Notes under the pieces: generated by a model | What the model was told of the DNA's origin: nothing | Databases searched by the model: none | Seen by the model: the letters and a program-made list of their open reading frames with translations, nothing else | Assembly (NCBI GenBank): GCA_042092935.1 | Contig: JBELFK010000001.1 | Location: forward strand, 25,474 to 89,473 | Direction: 5' to 3' | Length of the DNA stretch: 64,000 bases | Origin: JASMHC01 sp042092935 | GTDB lineage: Bacteria > Pseudomonadota > Alphaproteobacteria > Rhodobacterales > Rhodobacteraceae | Translations under genes and position numbers: made by a program | In this document: positions 32,298 through 40,144 of the stretch, one piece after another | Numbering within the stretch: the first letter of the stretch is position 1 | How the letters are laid out: each line of letters begins with the position of its first letter

Positions 32298-33915
32298 TAA
32301 CAAAGAAGTTCTTCTGAACATCAAAAACATGGTGATCGACGGTTTCTCTGACGAGAAATGGCACGAAATCATCAAGGGCGTGAATTTGACCCTGCACAAG
32401 GGCGAGGTGCTCGGGTTGATCGGTGAATCCGGCGCAGGCAAATCGACGCTCGGTCTTGCGGCGATGGGGTTTGCACGTCCCGGGTGCCGCCTGACAAGCG
32501 GCGAGATCTGGTTTGATGGCGTGGACCTGATGAAACAGTCCGAGGCCGAAAAGCAAAAGCTGCGCGGCGCGCGGATCGCCTATGTTGCCCAGTCGGCGGC
32601 AGCGGCGTTTAACCCTGCGCATACTTTGATGGAACAAACCATCGAAGCTGGTGTGCGTCATGGGCTTGTAAATGCAGAGGAAGCGCGGGAAGACGCCAAA
32701 AAACTCTTCGCGGCGATGGACCTTCCCGACCCCGACAACATTGGGGATCGCTACCCTCACCAGGTGTCGGGCGGACAATTGCAGCGGGCGATGACCGCGA
32801 TGGCGATGGCTTCGCGGCCCGATCTGATTATCTTTGACGAACCCACGACCGCGCTGGACGTGACCACACAAGTCAACGTGCTGGCGGCGATGCGCAACGC
32901 GGTGGAACAATTCCACACGGCGGCGATCTATATCACCCATGACCTTGCTGTTGTGGCGCAGATGGCGGACCGGATCAAAGTTCTCCGTTACGGCGTCGAA
33001 GTCGAGGAGGCCGACACCCAGACCATGCTGAACGACCCGAAGGAAGATTATACCAAGTCGCTTTGGTCGGTTCGTTCGATCGAGAAAGAGGGCGAAAGCG
33101 CCGACGACAAGATCCTGGAGATCAAGGGGATCACCGCGGCCTACGGCAAAGTGCCGGTTCTCAAGGATGTAAGCATCGCCGTGTCACGCGGGAAAACAGT
33201 CTCTATCGTAGGCGAATCCGGTTCTGGCAAGTCGACGACGGCGCGTGTTGTCACCGGCCTGTTGCCCCAGCTTGAGGGCGAGGTTCTATTCAACGGCACC
33301 CCCCTGCCCGCCAAACTGAAGGACCGTTCGCGCGATCAGTTGCAACGCATTCAGATGATCTATCAATCGGCCGACACTGCAATGAATCCGCGCCAGACCG
33401 TTGGGGAAATCATCGGACGCCCTGTTGAATTTTACACGGGCAAACGCGGCAAGGCGGCCCGTGAGCGGGTGACAGAACTGCTTGAAATGATCGAGCTGGA
33501 CGAGAGCTTTGTGGATCGATTGCCCGGCGAATTGTCCGGCGGCCAAAAGCAGCGTATTTGTATTGCCCGTGCCCTTGCGGCTGAACCAGAGCTTATCATC
33601 TGCGACGAGGTGACTTCGGCGCTCGATCAGATTGTTCAGGAGGGCATTCTGAAACTTCTGATGAACCTTCAGGAAACTCTGGACGTGTCTTACGTCTTTA
33701 TCACGCATGACATTGCCACGGTGCGTGCGATCAGTGACGAAGTCGTTGTGATGTACCAGGGCGAAGTGGTTGAACAGGGCGGCAAGGAAGCGATCTTCCA
33801 GCCTCCGCATCCCGCATATACCGAGTTACTTTTGGCCTCGGTTCCCGAAATGGAAGTCGGTTGGTTGGAAAAAACCATTGATACGCTCGGTGAAAAACGC
33901 GCTGCAATGGGCTGA
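32287..33915 (+). CDS. ABC transporter ATP-binding protein, fused DppD-DppF type
   Basis: This is a double-ATPase of 542 residues that powers the peptide-type transporter. The first domain has Walker A GESGAGKSTL, a signature VSGGQLQRAM and Walker B LIIFDEPTTALDV. The second has GESGSGKSTT, LSGGQKQRIC and LIICDEVTSALDQ. The C-terminal HPAYTELLLASVPEMEV resembles the oligopeptide-transporter C-terminal domain. The fusion of the two ATPases into one chain is common in this family. The start at 32287 overlaps the permease gene by 11 bases. Confidence 0.94.
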   Translation: MSTDNKEVLLNIKNMVIDGFSDEKWHEIIKGVNLTLHKGEVLGLIGESGAGKSTLGLAAMGFARPGCRLTSGEIWFDGVDLMKQSEAEKQKLRGARIAYVAQSAAAAFNPAHTLMEQTIEAGVRHGLVNAEEAREDAKKLFAAMDLPDPDNIGDRYPHQVSGGQLQRAMTAMAMASRPDLIIFDEPTTALDVTTQVNVLAAMRNAVEQFHTAAIYITHDLAVVAQMADRIKVLRYGVEVEEADTQTMLNDPKEDYTKSLWSVRSIEKEGESADDKILEIKGITAAYGKVPVLKDVSIAVSRGKTVSIVGESGSGKSTTARVVTGLLPQLEGEVLFNGTPLPAKLKDRSRDQLQRIQMIYQSADTAMNPRQTVGEIIGRPVEFYTGKRGKAARERVTELLEMIELDESFVDRLPGELSGGQKQRICIARALAAEPELIICDEVTSALDQIVQEGILKLLMNLQETLDVSYVFITHDIATVRAISDEVVVMYQGEVVEQGGKEAIFQPPHPAYTELLLASVPEMEVGWLEKTIDTLGEKRAAMG

Positions 33916-33955
33916 TCTGAAGCGTCGCAGGCTTCGGGAAATGGAGGAGCCTGAA

Positions 33956-34843
33956 ATGAATTGGTCTATTTTGAAGCTGGCCGCCATTGCCTTGCCAGTA
34001 TTCGTGGGTCAGGCCCATGCCAACAGTGATTTCGTGCCGATTGGGGATGCCATTCAGCAAGTCCCGATCTTTGATGCGCATATGCATTACAAAGAGCCTG
34101 CATGGTCGTCATATACCGTGGGCGGTATTGTCGATTTGATGGATCGCAGCGGTGTGGCGATGGGATTGGTTTCGTCCACACCGGATGACGGCACGATCAT
34201 GCTTCGAGACTATGCCCCGAACCGGATTGTTCCCGAGTTGCGACCCTATTACGGGCGCGCCAATTCTTCGAATTGGACAAAGTCTGACGGGATGGAAACC
34301 TATCTGGAAGATCGCCTGAATGCCTATCAACATGAAGGTATCGGCGAATTTCATATTCACAGGCTGGACACCTCGGACGAGCCCCTGTTTCGCAATCTCA
34401 TCAAGATGGCGCGAAAGAGGGATATTTATCTTCAGGTTCATGCCGCCGCAGAACCAATCCGCTGGCTTTTTAGTCTAGATCCCGAGGTCAAGATCATTTG
34501 GGCACACGCCGGGCTGGGTGAGTCTGCGTCGGATGTGTATCAGCTGATGGAGGACTATCCGACGTTGCTTGCCGATACCGCCCTTCGGGAATGGGAAATT
34601 GTCGATGCTGAGAACGGTCTCAGTCAGGATTGGAAGCGCATCATTTTCGATTTTCAGGACCGGTTGATGGTGGGAAGCGATACATGGGTGACAGGTCGTT
34701 GGGATGAGTATGAAAGTATCATCGCGTCAAACCGCGACTGGCTGTCCTATCTGCCGCGCAACATTGCCGAAAAAATCGCCTACAAAAACGCAGAGACGTA
34801 TTTTCAGCGCGTCATTTCGATGGACCAGATCGGCACGCGCTAG
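33956..34843 (+). CDS. Exported amidohydrolase-family protein
   Basis: This 295-residue protein has a Sec signal peptide (MNWSILKLAAIALPVFVGQAHA) and a metal-dependent amidohydrolase-2/TIM-barrel domain. The metal motif DAHMHYKEPAW begins the barrel, followed by VHAAAEPIRWLF and WAHAGLGESAS, and the catalytic Asp block GSDTWVTGRW near the C-terminus. The ATG at 33956 is chosen because of a strong GGAGGAG at 33943-33949; frames starting earlier lie inside the ATPase gene. It probably hydrolyses an amide, lactone or phenolic acid in the periplasm. Its place after the transporter suggests that it feeds or protects the imported substrate. Confidence 0.75.
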   Translation: MNWSILKLAAIALPVFVGQAHANSDFVPIGDAIQQVPIFDAHMHYKEPAWSSYTVGGIVDLMDRSGVAMGLVSSTPDDGTIMLRDYAPNRIVPELRPYYGRANSSNWTKSDGMETYLEDRLNAYQHEGIGEFHIHRLDTSDEPLFRNLIKMARKRDIYLQVHAAAEPIRWLFSLDPEVKIIWAHAGLGESASDVYQLMEDYPTLLADTALREWEIVDAENGLSQDWKRIIFDFQDRLMVGSDTWVTGRWDEYESIIASNRDWLSYLPRNIAEKIAYKNAETYFQRVISMDQIGTR

Positions 34844-34875
34844 AGCAAGCCAAATTGGGCGCTTGCCCGATGGAG

Positions 34876-35055
34876 TCATTCGTCCTTGTTGATCTGCGAA
34901 TAGGCCGCGCCCAGCGCCGCGCCGATTGCGATCCCGACGCCGACTCCCACGGCGATGTTATCAATCGCCACACCGATAGCAGACCCGAGCCCAGCGCCCA
35001 AAGCGACACCGACACCGACGCCCAGGCTGGTTTTCTCGTCGTCCTTGTCGCTCAT
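34876..35055 (-). CDS. Small glycine-zipper membrane protein
   Basis: The 59-residue product starts MSDKDDEKTSLGVG and is dominated by Gly/Ala/Val repeats (GVGVALGAGLGSAIG and GVGVGIAIGAALG). These form two hydrophobic segments with glycine-zipper spacing, ending in QINKDE. It could insert into a membrane or form an oligomer; no enzyme motif is present. It lies ten bases after uvrC in the same direction, so it may be co-transcribed. The start at 35055 fits better than a longer frame that would overlap uvrC. Confidence 0.6.
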   Translation of the reverse strand: MSDKDDEKTSLGVGVGVALGAGLGSAIGVAIDNIAVGVGVGIAIGAALGAAYSQINKDE

Positions 35056-35065
35056 ATCCGTCCCC

Positions 35066-36931
35066 TTATGAGCCTTCGTGGAAGAAGGCATAGATCGTTT
35101 CCGCCAGATTGTCCGAGACCCCGTCCACCGCTTTCAGGTCGGCGAGGTTCGCGCGGCTGACCGCCTTGGCCGACCCGAAGTGCTGGAGAAGTGCGCGTTT
35201 GCGCGTTGCACCGACACCGGGCACATCGTCCAAAGGGGTGGCCCCGATCGCCTTGGCGCGTTTGGCGCGGTGGGTGCCGATGGCAAAACGGTGGGCCTCA
35301 TCGCGCATGCGTTGGATGAAATAAAGCACAGGATCATTGTGCTTTAGGGCAAAGGGGCGCGATCCGGGGCGGTAAAACTCTTCCTTGCCTGCGTCGCGAT
35401 CAACACCCTTGGCCACGCCGACCATCGGGATGTCACTCACGCCCATTTCGTTCATAATCTCGGCGACAACACTGACCTGTCCGGCGCCACCGTCGATCAA
35501 CAGCAAGTCCGGCCAAATCCCATTCTCGCGATCTGGGTCTTCTTTCAGCAAGCGGGAAAAGCGGCGGGTCAGAACCTCTTTCATCATGCCGAAATCATCA
35601 CCGGGGGTAAGACTATCGCCCTTGATGTTGAATTTCCGGTATTGGTTCTTGAGAAACCCCTCGGGGCCGGCGCAGATCATCGCACCGACGGCATTCGTGC
35701 CCTGAATATGACTGTTGTCGTAAACCTCGATCCGCTGGGGGGGCGCTTCAAGCCCGAAGGCTGTTGCCAAATCCCGAAGCAACCTCGCCTGCGTCGCGCT
35801 TTCCGCCATTTTCCGCGCGAGGCTTTCGCGGGCGTTGCGCAACGCGCCATCCACCAACTCGGCCTTTTCGCCGCGCTTTGGCACCAGAAGCTCAACCTTG
35901 CGACCTGCCTTCTCGGACAGGGCCTGCGCCAACAGGTCGGGTTCGTCCACAGGATGCGAGAGGATGATCTGTTTCGGCGGTTCCTTGGTCTGGTAGAACT
36001 GCCCCAGAAACGCCTGAAGGATTTCCGGTTCCTCAACATCTGCGGATAGACGCGGATAGTAGTCGTGGTTGCCCCAGTTTTGGTTCGCGCGGATAAAGAA
36101 CACCTGCACACACGCCTGACCCTTTTCGACGTGCAGGGCCACGATGTCGGCTTCTTGCACGGTTCTAGGGTTGATGCCCTGCGACGTCTGAACCTGCGTC
36201 AGGGCCTTGATACGGTCACGCAGGGCAGCGGCACGTTCAAACTCCATCGCGGCCGAGGCTGCCTGCATCTCGCTTGCAAGGCGTTCTTGTATCTCGGTCG
36301 AACGACCTGCAAGAAAGCGCTCCGCGTCTTTCACCGAGGTCGCATAGTCTCGTTCGGATATTCGGCCCACGCAAGGCCCCGAGCATCGTTTGATCTGATA
36401 CAAAAGGCAGGGGCGCGTGCGGCTGTCAAAAGTTGCGTCCGAGCAGTTGCGCAACAGAAAGACGCGCTGCAATTGATTCAGGGTACGGTTCACCGATCCC
36501 GCGCTTGCAAACGGGCCGTAGTAAGCCCCTTTTTGCTTTCGCGCCCCGCGGTGTTTCTTGATCTGTGGAAAGGCGTGGTCTGTGGTGACATGGATGTTGG
36601 GGAAACTCTTGTCGTCGCGCAACAAAACATTGTAGCGCGGCTTGAGTTGCTTGATGAGGTTTTGCTCAAGCAGCAGTGCTTCGGTTTCGGTCTTGGTCGT
36701 CAGAAACATCATTGAGGACGTTTCCGAGATCATCCGTGAAATTCGCCCCGAATGCCCTGTGGGCCGCGCATAACTCGACACCCTAGCCTTTAGGTTGCGC
36801 GCTTTGCCGACGTAGAGAACGCGCGCCTGAGCGTCCAGCATGCGGTACACGCCGGGCGACCCGTCCAAGGAGCGGACATAGTCCCTTATGACTTCAAATC
36901 CTGTCGGAAGAGGCGTTGTTGTTTCGGTCAA
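35066..36931 (-). CDS. uvrC: Excinuclease ABC subunit C
   Basis: This is the dual-incision nuclease of nucleotide excision repair. The 621-residue protein has the GIY-YIG domain near the N-terminus (SPGVYRMLDA, LYVGKARNLKARV), the UvrB-binding helix (EMQAASAAMEFERAAALRD), the RNase-H-like endonuclease domain (LLIDGGAGQVSV) and a C-terminal helix-hairpin-helix (VPGVGATRKRALLQHFGS). The start is a TTG at 36931; no ATG gives a better fit and an in-frame stop lies four codons upstream. In relatives the gene is usually followed by pgsA; here a glycine-zipper gene and an unrelated module intervene. Confidence 0.95.
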   Translation of the reverse strand: MTETTTPLPTGFEVIRDYVRSLDGSPGVYRMLDAQARVLYVGKARNLKARVSSYARPTGHSGRISRMISETSSMMFLTTKTETEALLLEQNLIKQLKPRYNVLLRDDKSFPNIHVTTDHAFPQIKKHRGARKQKGAYYGPFASAGSVNRTLNQLQRVFLLRNCSDATFDSRTRPCLLYQIKRCSGPCVGRISERDYATSVKDAERFLAGRSTEIQERLASEMQAASAAMEFERAAALRDRIKALTQVQTSQGINPRTVQEADIVALHVEKGQACVQVFFIRANQNWGNHDYYPRLSADVEEPEILQAFLGQFYQTKEPPKQIILSHPVDEPDLLAQALSEKAGRKVELLVPKRGEKAELVDGALRNARESLARKMAESATQARLLRDLATAFGLEAPPQRIEVYDNSHIQGTNAVGAMICAGPEGFLKNQYRKFNIKGDSLTPGDDFGMMKEVLTRRFSRLLKEDPDRENGIWPDLLLIDGGAGQVSVVAEIMNEMGVSDIPMVGVAKGVDRDAGKEEFYRPGSRPFALKHNDPVLYFIQRMRDEAHRFAIGTHRAKRAKAIGATPLDDVPGVGATRKRALLQHFGSAKAVSRANLADLKAVDGVSDNLAETIYAFFHEGS

Positions 36932-37006
36932 TACGATAACTCACTGATTCCCTGTTTGCTGCACAGTTTGATCCTCAAATACAAGACTAAACCTTTCCAC
37001 CGTTTC

Positions 37007-37015
37007 TGTGGATAA
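37007..37015 (-). promoter_or_regulatory. Perfect DnaA box
   Basis: On the minus strand the sequence is TTATCCACA, the strongest form of the bacterial DnaA-binding site. It is the only perfect copy I found in the intergenic region, so it is not by itself a replication origin. It could place uvrC under DnaA control or act as a titration site. Confidence 0.45.
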
Positions 37016-37075
37016 CTTTGGGGGCAAGTTTGCCCAGCCCTTGATTTTCCACTGTTTTTTACCGACCCCTCCGGC

Positions 37076-37094
37076 GTGCCTAATTTTTAGGCAC
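37076..37094. repeat. Perfect 8-base inverted repeat
   Basis: The arms GTGCCTAA (37076-37083) and TTAGGCAC (37087-37094) are separated by TTT. It could form a short hairpin or bind a dimeric regulator. It lies about 145 bases upstream of the uvrC start; no clear U-tract follows on either strand, so it is probably not a terminator. Confidence 0.5.
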
Positions 37095-37385
37095 AATTGT
37101 AACCTCTTGTTATTACGGTATAAATTTATTTGCGCGTGGCCAAATTGTTGAAAACATTGCACTTTTGAAATGCTTCGTTAAGAAATAAGGCAGTGGTGCA
37201 CAACTTAGACCAACCACGCGAGAAACAACCGAATCGAGCTGTGTCAGAGTTCAAGCTGGTCAAGCCAAATCTGCGCAAAATTGGTGGCGCAATAGCGTCA
37301 ATTTATTAACGTTCTCTTAATGCTTTGATCTTGCAGGGATTCATCCGATATCCGCGTTTTTCGTGCCGTTTCGGGGCAGTTTACG

Positions 37386-38333
37386 TTAACTGACGACCAC
37401 GAACATGTAGGCTGCATAGAGGACGCAAAACAACACTCCGACCGACCGTCCCATATTCAAGCGGAAGTAGACAAATGGCACCAACGCCAGAGACGCAGCG
37501 AGCATGATCCAGATGTCGAAGGTCAAAATAGACTGCGACACCGGTATTGGGCCAACCAGAGCGGCAACGCCGATAATGGCCAAAAGGTTAAACATGTTCG
37601 ATCCGATCACGTTCCCCAAGGCGACTTCGGCCTGTCGGCGCAACGTCGCCATCACAGTCGTTGCCAATTCGGGAAGCGACGTGCCAATCGCAACAAGGGT
37701 CAACCCAATGACCGTGTCGCTGACGTTAAACATATGCGCAATCTCGGTCGCGCTATCGACGAGCAAGTCAGCGCCCAATGGAAGGCCAATTATCCCGAGC
37801 AGAATGTAAAACCCGATCATCGGCCAGGACATATCCGGGTCGGCTTCCTCGAGTTCTTCAACGGCGGAGGCCTCAGCGGTGTCTTTTCGGTGCTTCCTGG
37901 CCGCTCTGGCTGAGTCCAACAGGACAAAAGCGAGGGCGCCAAGCAGGAAGATGCTGCTGACCCAGGTAATCGGCTCAAAGAACGCGACGACGATGAACAA
38001 CAGCGATCCGACGATCATATAGAGATAGTTTTTCCGCGTTTCGCATTGCGAGGTTGCCAGCGGCACCAAAAGCGCCGGCACCCCAAGCACCAGCAAAATA
38101 TTCGCGGTGTTCGACCCAACGACGTTCCCGATTGCGATGCCCGGCGCGTCTTCCAAAACCGCGCTGATCGCGATCAACAATTCGGGTGCCGAGGTGCCAA
38201 AGGCGACAATCGTCAGGCTGACGATCATCGCGGGCACACCCAAACGCAGGCTAAGATTGACCGCGCCCTTCACAAGCGCATCGCCTGCAAGCAACAGAAT
38301 GACCAGCCCAAGTGCGGCAAGCAGCCAAAACAT
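37386..38333 (-). CDS. Calcium/sodium antiporter (CaCA family)
   Basis: This 315-residue inner-membrane exchanger belongs to the YrbG/NCX-type CaCA family. Two alpha repeats are visible: VAFGTSAPELLIAISAVL with GNVVGSNTANILLVLG, and VAIGTSLPELATTVMATL with GNVIGSNMFNLLAIIG. Between them is an acidic cytoplasmic loop (ASAVEELEEADPD). The ATG at 38333 overlaps the upstream zinc-ribbon gene (TGATG), though a GTG one codon earlier is possible. It probably exports Ca2+ in exchange for Na+ or H+. It is at the end of a leftward cluster with an S49 peptidase. Confidence 0.93.
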   Translation of the reverse strand: MFWLLAALGLVILLLAGDALVKGAVNLSLRLGVPAMIVSLTIVAFGTSAPELLIAISAVLEDAPGIAIGNVVGSNTANILLVLGVPALLVPLATSQCETRKNYLYMIVGSLLFIVVAFFEPITWVSSIFLLGALAFVLLDSARAARKHRKDTAEASAVEELEEADPDMSWPMIGFYILLGIIGLPLGADLLVDSATEIAHMFNVSDTVIGLTLVAIGTSLPELATTVMATLRRQAEVALGNVIGSNMFNLLAIIGVAALVGPIPVSQSILTFDIWIMLAASLALVPFVYFRLNMGRSVGVLFCVLYAAYMFVVVS

Positions 38334-38503
38334 CACGAACCTTTCTTAGCGCCGCATTTGCAGGGCGCGTTGCCCAGCAAAAATCGGCCGCATCTTGGAC
38401 ATCTGGCCGCGCGTAAACGGTCGCGCCCCGGATACTTCAGCTTGCCAAACATCCCGAGTATCACGATGCCGATCAGAAAGAAGGTGACGATCTTGATTAT
38501 CAC
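38333..38503 (-). CDS. 56-residue membrane protein with C-terminal zinc ribbon
   Basis: The product starts with a GTG and reads one hydrophobic helix (VTFFLIGIVILGMFG), then a basic linker and CPRCGRFLLGNAPCKC, a four-Cys knuckle expected to bind zinc. It is too short for standard length filters, but it is well framed: the start lies one base after the sppA stop, and the stop overlaps the antiporter start (TGATG). I recall similar short proteins in related bacteria but no function is known. The zinc ribbon on a membrane anchor suggests a scaffold or small regulator. Confidence 0.75.
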   Translation of the reverse strand: MIIKIVTFFLIGIVILGMFGKLKYPGRDRLRAARCPRCGRFLLGNAPCKCGAKKGS

Positions 38504-38504
38504 C

Positions 38505-39302
38505 CTAAAGCCCGTAGCGTGCGAAAATTGCCCGCTCCTCGATGTCGCCCAACACATCGCGGGCGACATTTGCCCCGATGCGCTGAAGCCACGACTTGCG
38601 TTCGCCATAAGGGTTGAATTTAACCTTATCGCCAAAAACGTCCTTCATCTTTGGAACCAAGTGGCCAATTCCGTCCGCGAGGCCCAGCTTCACCGACCGA
38701 TCGCCAAGCCAGTATTCGCCCGTGAAAATGTCGCTGTCCGGATCCAACCGATCGCCCCGACGTGATTTCACATGGTCGATAAAATTGGTGTGGATATCTT
38801 CGAGAAGCACTTTGAGCCTTGTCACATCCTCGGGGTTTTCCGCCTTGAAGGGGTCAAGCTGGCTTTTGCTTTTGCCAGCCGTATAGACCCGACGCTCAAC
38901 GCCGTGTTTGGCCAATAGGTCAGCCGCACCAAAACTTGCCGAAATCACGCCGATTGATCCCAGGATCGACGACCGATCTGCCCAAATCTCATCCGCGGAC
39001 GCAGCGAGCCAATACCCGCCCGACGCCGCGACGTCTTCGACAAAGGCATAGACGGGAATGTTCTTTTCGTCAGCAAGCCTGCGTATGCGCGCGGCGATAA
39101 GTGACGACTGAACCGGTGACCCACCGGGCGAGTTTATCAGCAGGGCCACGGCCACGGGTTTTCCCCGTTTAAACGCACGCTCGATTAGGGGTGCGAGCGA
39201 TTGATCGGTAAGCGACCCGCGCCCTCCGGTGCCAATCGCACCCGAAAGCCGCAAGACCGACACAACGGGGTCGGTTTTTAAAAAGGGGATCCAACGTTTC
39301 AT
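38505..39302 (-). CDS. sppA: S49-family serine peptidase (SppA-like)
   Basis: This 265-residue single-domain S49 protease digests cleaved signal peptides or other membrane peptides. The catalytic Ser is in VAASGGYWLAASADEIWA, following VALLINSPGGSPVQS. A Lys in TAGKSKSQLDPFK is the probable general base. The protein is shorter than the double-domain E. coli enzyme but typical of alphaproteobacteria. There is no obvious N-terminal membrane helix; it may be peripheral. Downstream it is coupled with the zinc-ribbon gene and the antiporter, suggesting a membrane-quality-control or ion-homeostasis group. Confidence 0.9.
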   Translation of the reverse strand: MKRWIPFLKTDPVVSVLRLSGAIGTGGRGSLTDQSLAPLIERAFKRGKPVAVALLINSPGGSPVQSSLIAARIRRLADEKNIPVYAFVEDVAASGGYWLAASADEIWADRSSILGSIGVISASFGAADLLAKHGVERRVYTAGKSKSQLDPFKAENPEDVTRLKVLLEDIHTNFIDHVKSRRGDRLDPDSDIFTGEYWLGDRSVKLGLADGIGHLVPKMKDVFGDKVKFNPYGERKSWLQRIGANVARDVLGDIEERAIFARYGL

Positions 39303-39337
39303 ACACTGCGAAATAGATATGCAGCGTCAGAGTCACA

Positions 39338-39375
39338 AGGGCGATCCACCGAAAAAGGTTGCTGTGGATCGCCCT
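39338..39375 (-). terminator. Strong hairpin, probable terminator for the ABC exporter operon
   Basis: A perfect 12-base stem (AGGGCGATCCAC at 39338-39349, GTGGATCGCCCT at 39364-39375) lies just after the ABC permease gene, whose end is at 39383. The 14-base loop is large. The minus-strand tail is not T-rich, whereas the plus-strand tail is (CGTTTTGTT), so it may end transcription mainly by structure or act in both directions. Confidence 0.55.
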
Positions 39376-39382
39376 CGTTTTG

Positions 39383-40144
39383 TTAGCTTCTGATCCGCCA
39401 GCCGGTTTTGAAAATCCAGCCGATTACGGCAAGGCAAATAATCAGGAAACCAAAGACCGCCACGAGGCTAATCAAGATCGGCACATCCGCCGTGCCAAAG
39501 AAAGACCATCGAAAACCGGAGATCAGGTAAACCACCGGATTGAACATCGAAATTGTTTGCCAAACGGATGGCAGCATACTGATCGAATAAAACGACCCCC
39601 CGAGGAAAATCAGCGGGGTGACGATCAGCAAAGGCACCAGTTGAAGTTGCTCAAAGTTCTTTGCCCAAATGCCAATGATAAAGCCCAATAAGCTAAAGGT
39701 CAGGCTGGTCAACACAAGGAACATGACCATCGCGAAGGGATGCGCAATTGTGATGTCCACAAAGAAGAACGAGGTGGCCAGGATCACGACGCCGATAAAC
39801 AAAGATTTCGTCGCTGCCGCCCCGACGTAGCCCAAGACGATTTCAAAGAAATTGATCGGCGCGGACAAAAGCTCGTAAATCGTGCCGACAAACTTGGGAA
39901 AATAGATCCCGAATGAACCGTTTGAGATCGACTGCGTAATCACCGACAGCATTATCAAGCCCGGAACGATGAATGACCCGTAGGATGTGCCTTCAACCTC
40001 CTGAATGCGCGAGCCGATGGCCGCGCCGAATACTACGAAATAGAGCGACGTCGAGATAACTGGAGAGACGAAACTTTGGGTAAGCGTGCGGAAGAACCGC
40101 GCCATTTCGAAACGGTAGATGGCTAAAATTGCTGGAAAGTTCAT
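39383..40144 (-). CDS. ABC-2 type transporter permease
   Basis: This 253-residue inner-membrane protein belongs to the ABC-2 exporter family, with six hydrophobic helices. Motifs include FVVFGAAIGSRIQEVEGTSY, FIVPGLIMLSVITQSISNG, and a long cytoplasmic stretch with IYELLSAPINFFEIVLGYV, a typical family block. It pairs with the ATPase gene just upstream, with which it overlaps by four bases. The exported substrate may be a lipid, drug or polysaccharide; there is no other clue. Confidence 0.9.
   Translation of the reverse strand: MNFPAILAIYRFEMARFFRTLTQSFVSPVISTSLYFVVFGAAIGSRIQEVEGTSYGSFIVPGLIMLSVITQSISNGSFGIYFPKFVGTIYELLSAPINFFEIVLGYVGAAATKSLFIGVVILATSFFFVDITIAHPFAMVMFLVLTSLTFSLLGFIIGIWAKNFEQLQLVPLLIVTPLIFLGGSFYSISMLPSVWQTISMFNPVVYLISGFRWSFFGTADVPILISLVAVFGFLIICLAVIGWIFKTGWRIRS

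Larger units (their letters stand above)
36932..37385. other. AT-rich intergenic region upstream of uvrC (454 bp)
   Basis: No convincing gene is present. The region is markedly AT-rich compared with its flanks. It contains one perfect DnaA box, a 19-base palindrome, and the likely leftward promoter of uvrC. On the other side it covers the 3' end of the antiporter gene. Several TTTCCAC-like runs occur near the DnaA box. A small leftward frame at 36941-37162 has no family resemblance and is not annotated. Confidence 0.6.

Noticed and set aside
36941..37162. Small leftward frame of 73 codons upstream of uvrC
   Set aside because: AT-rich intergenic sequence without a family match or ribosome site; better seen as regulatory.
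36932..37385. Chromosomal replication origin
   Set aside because: Only one perfect DnaA box, no cluster, and no dnaA, hemE or parAB genes nearby.
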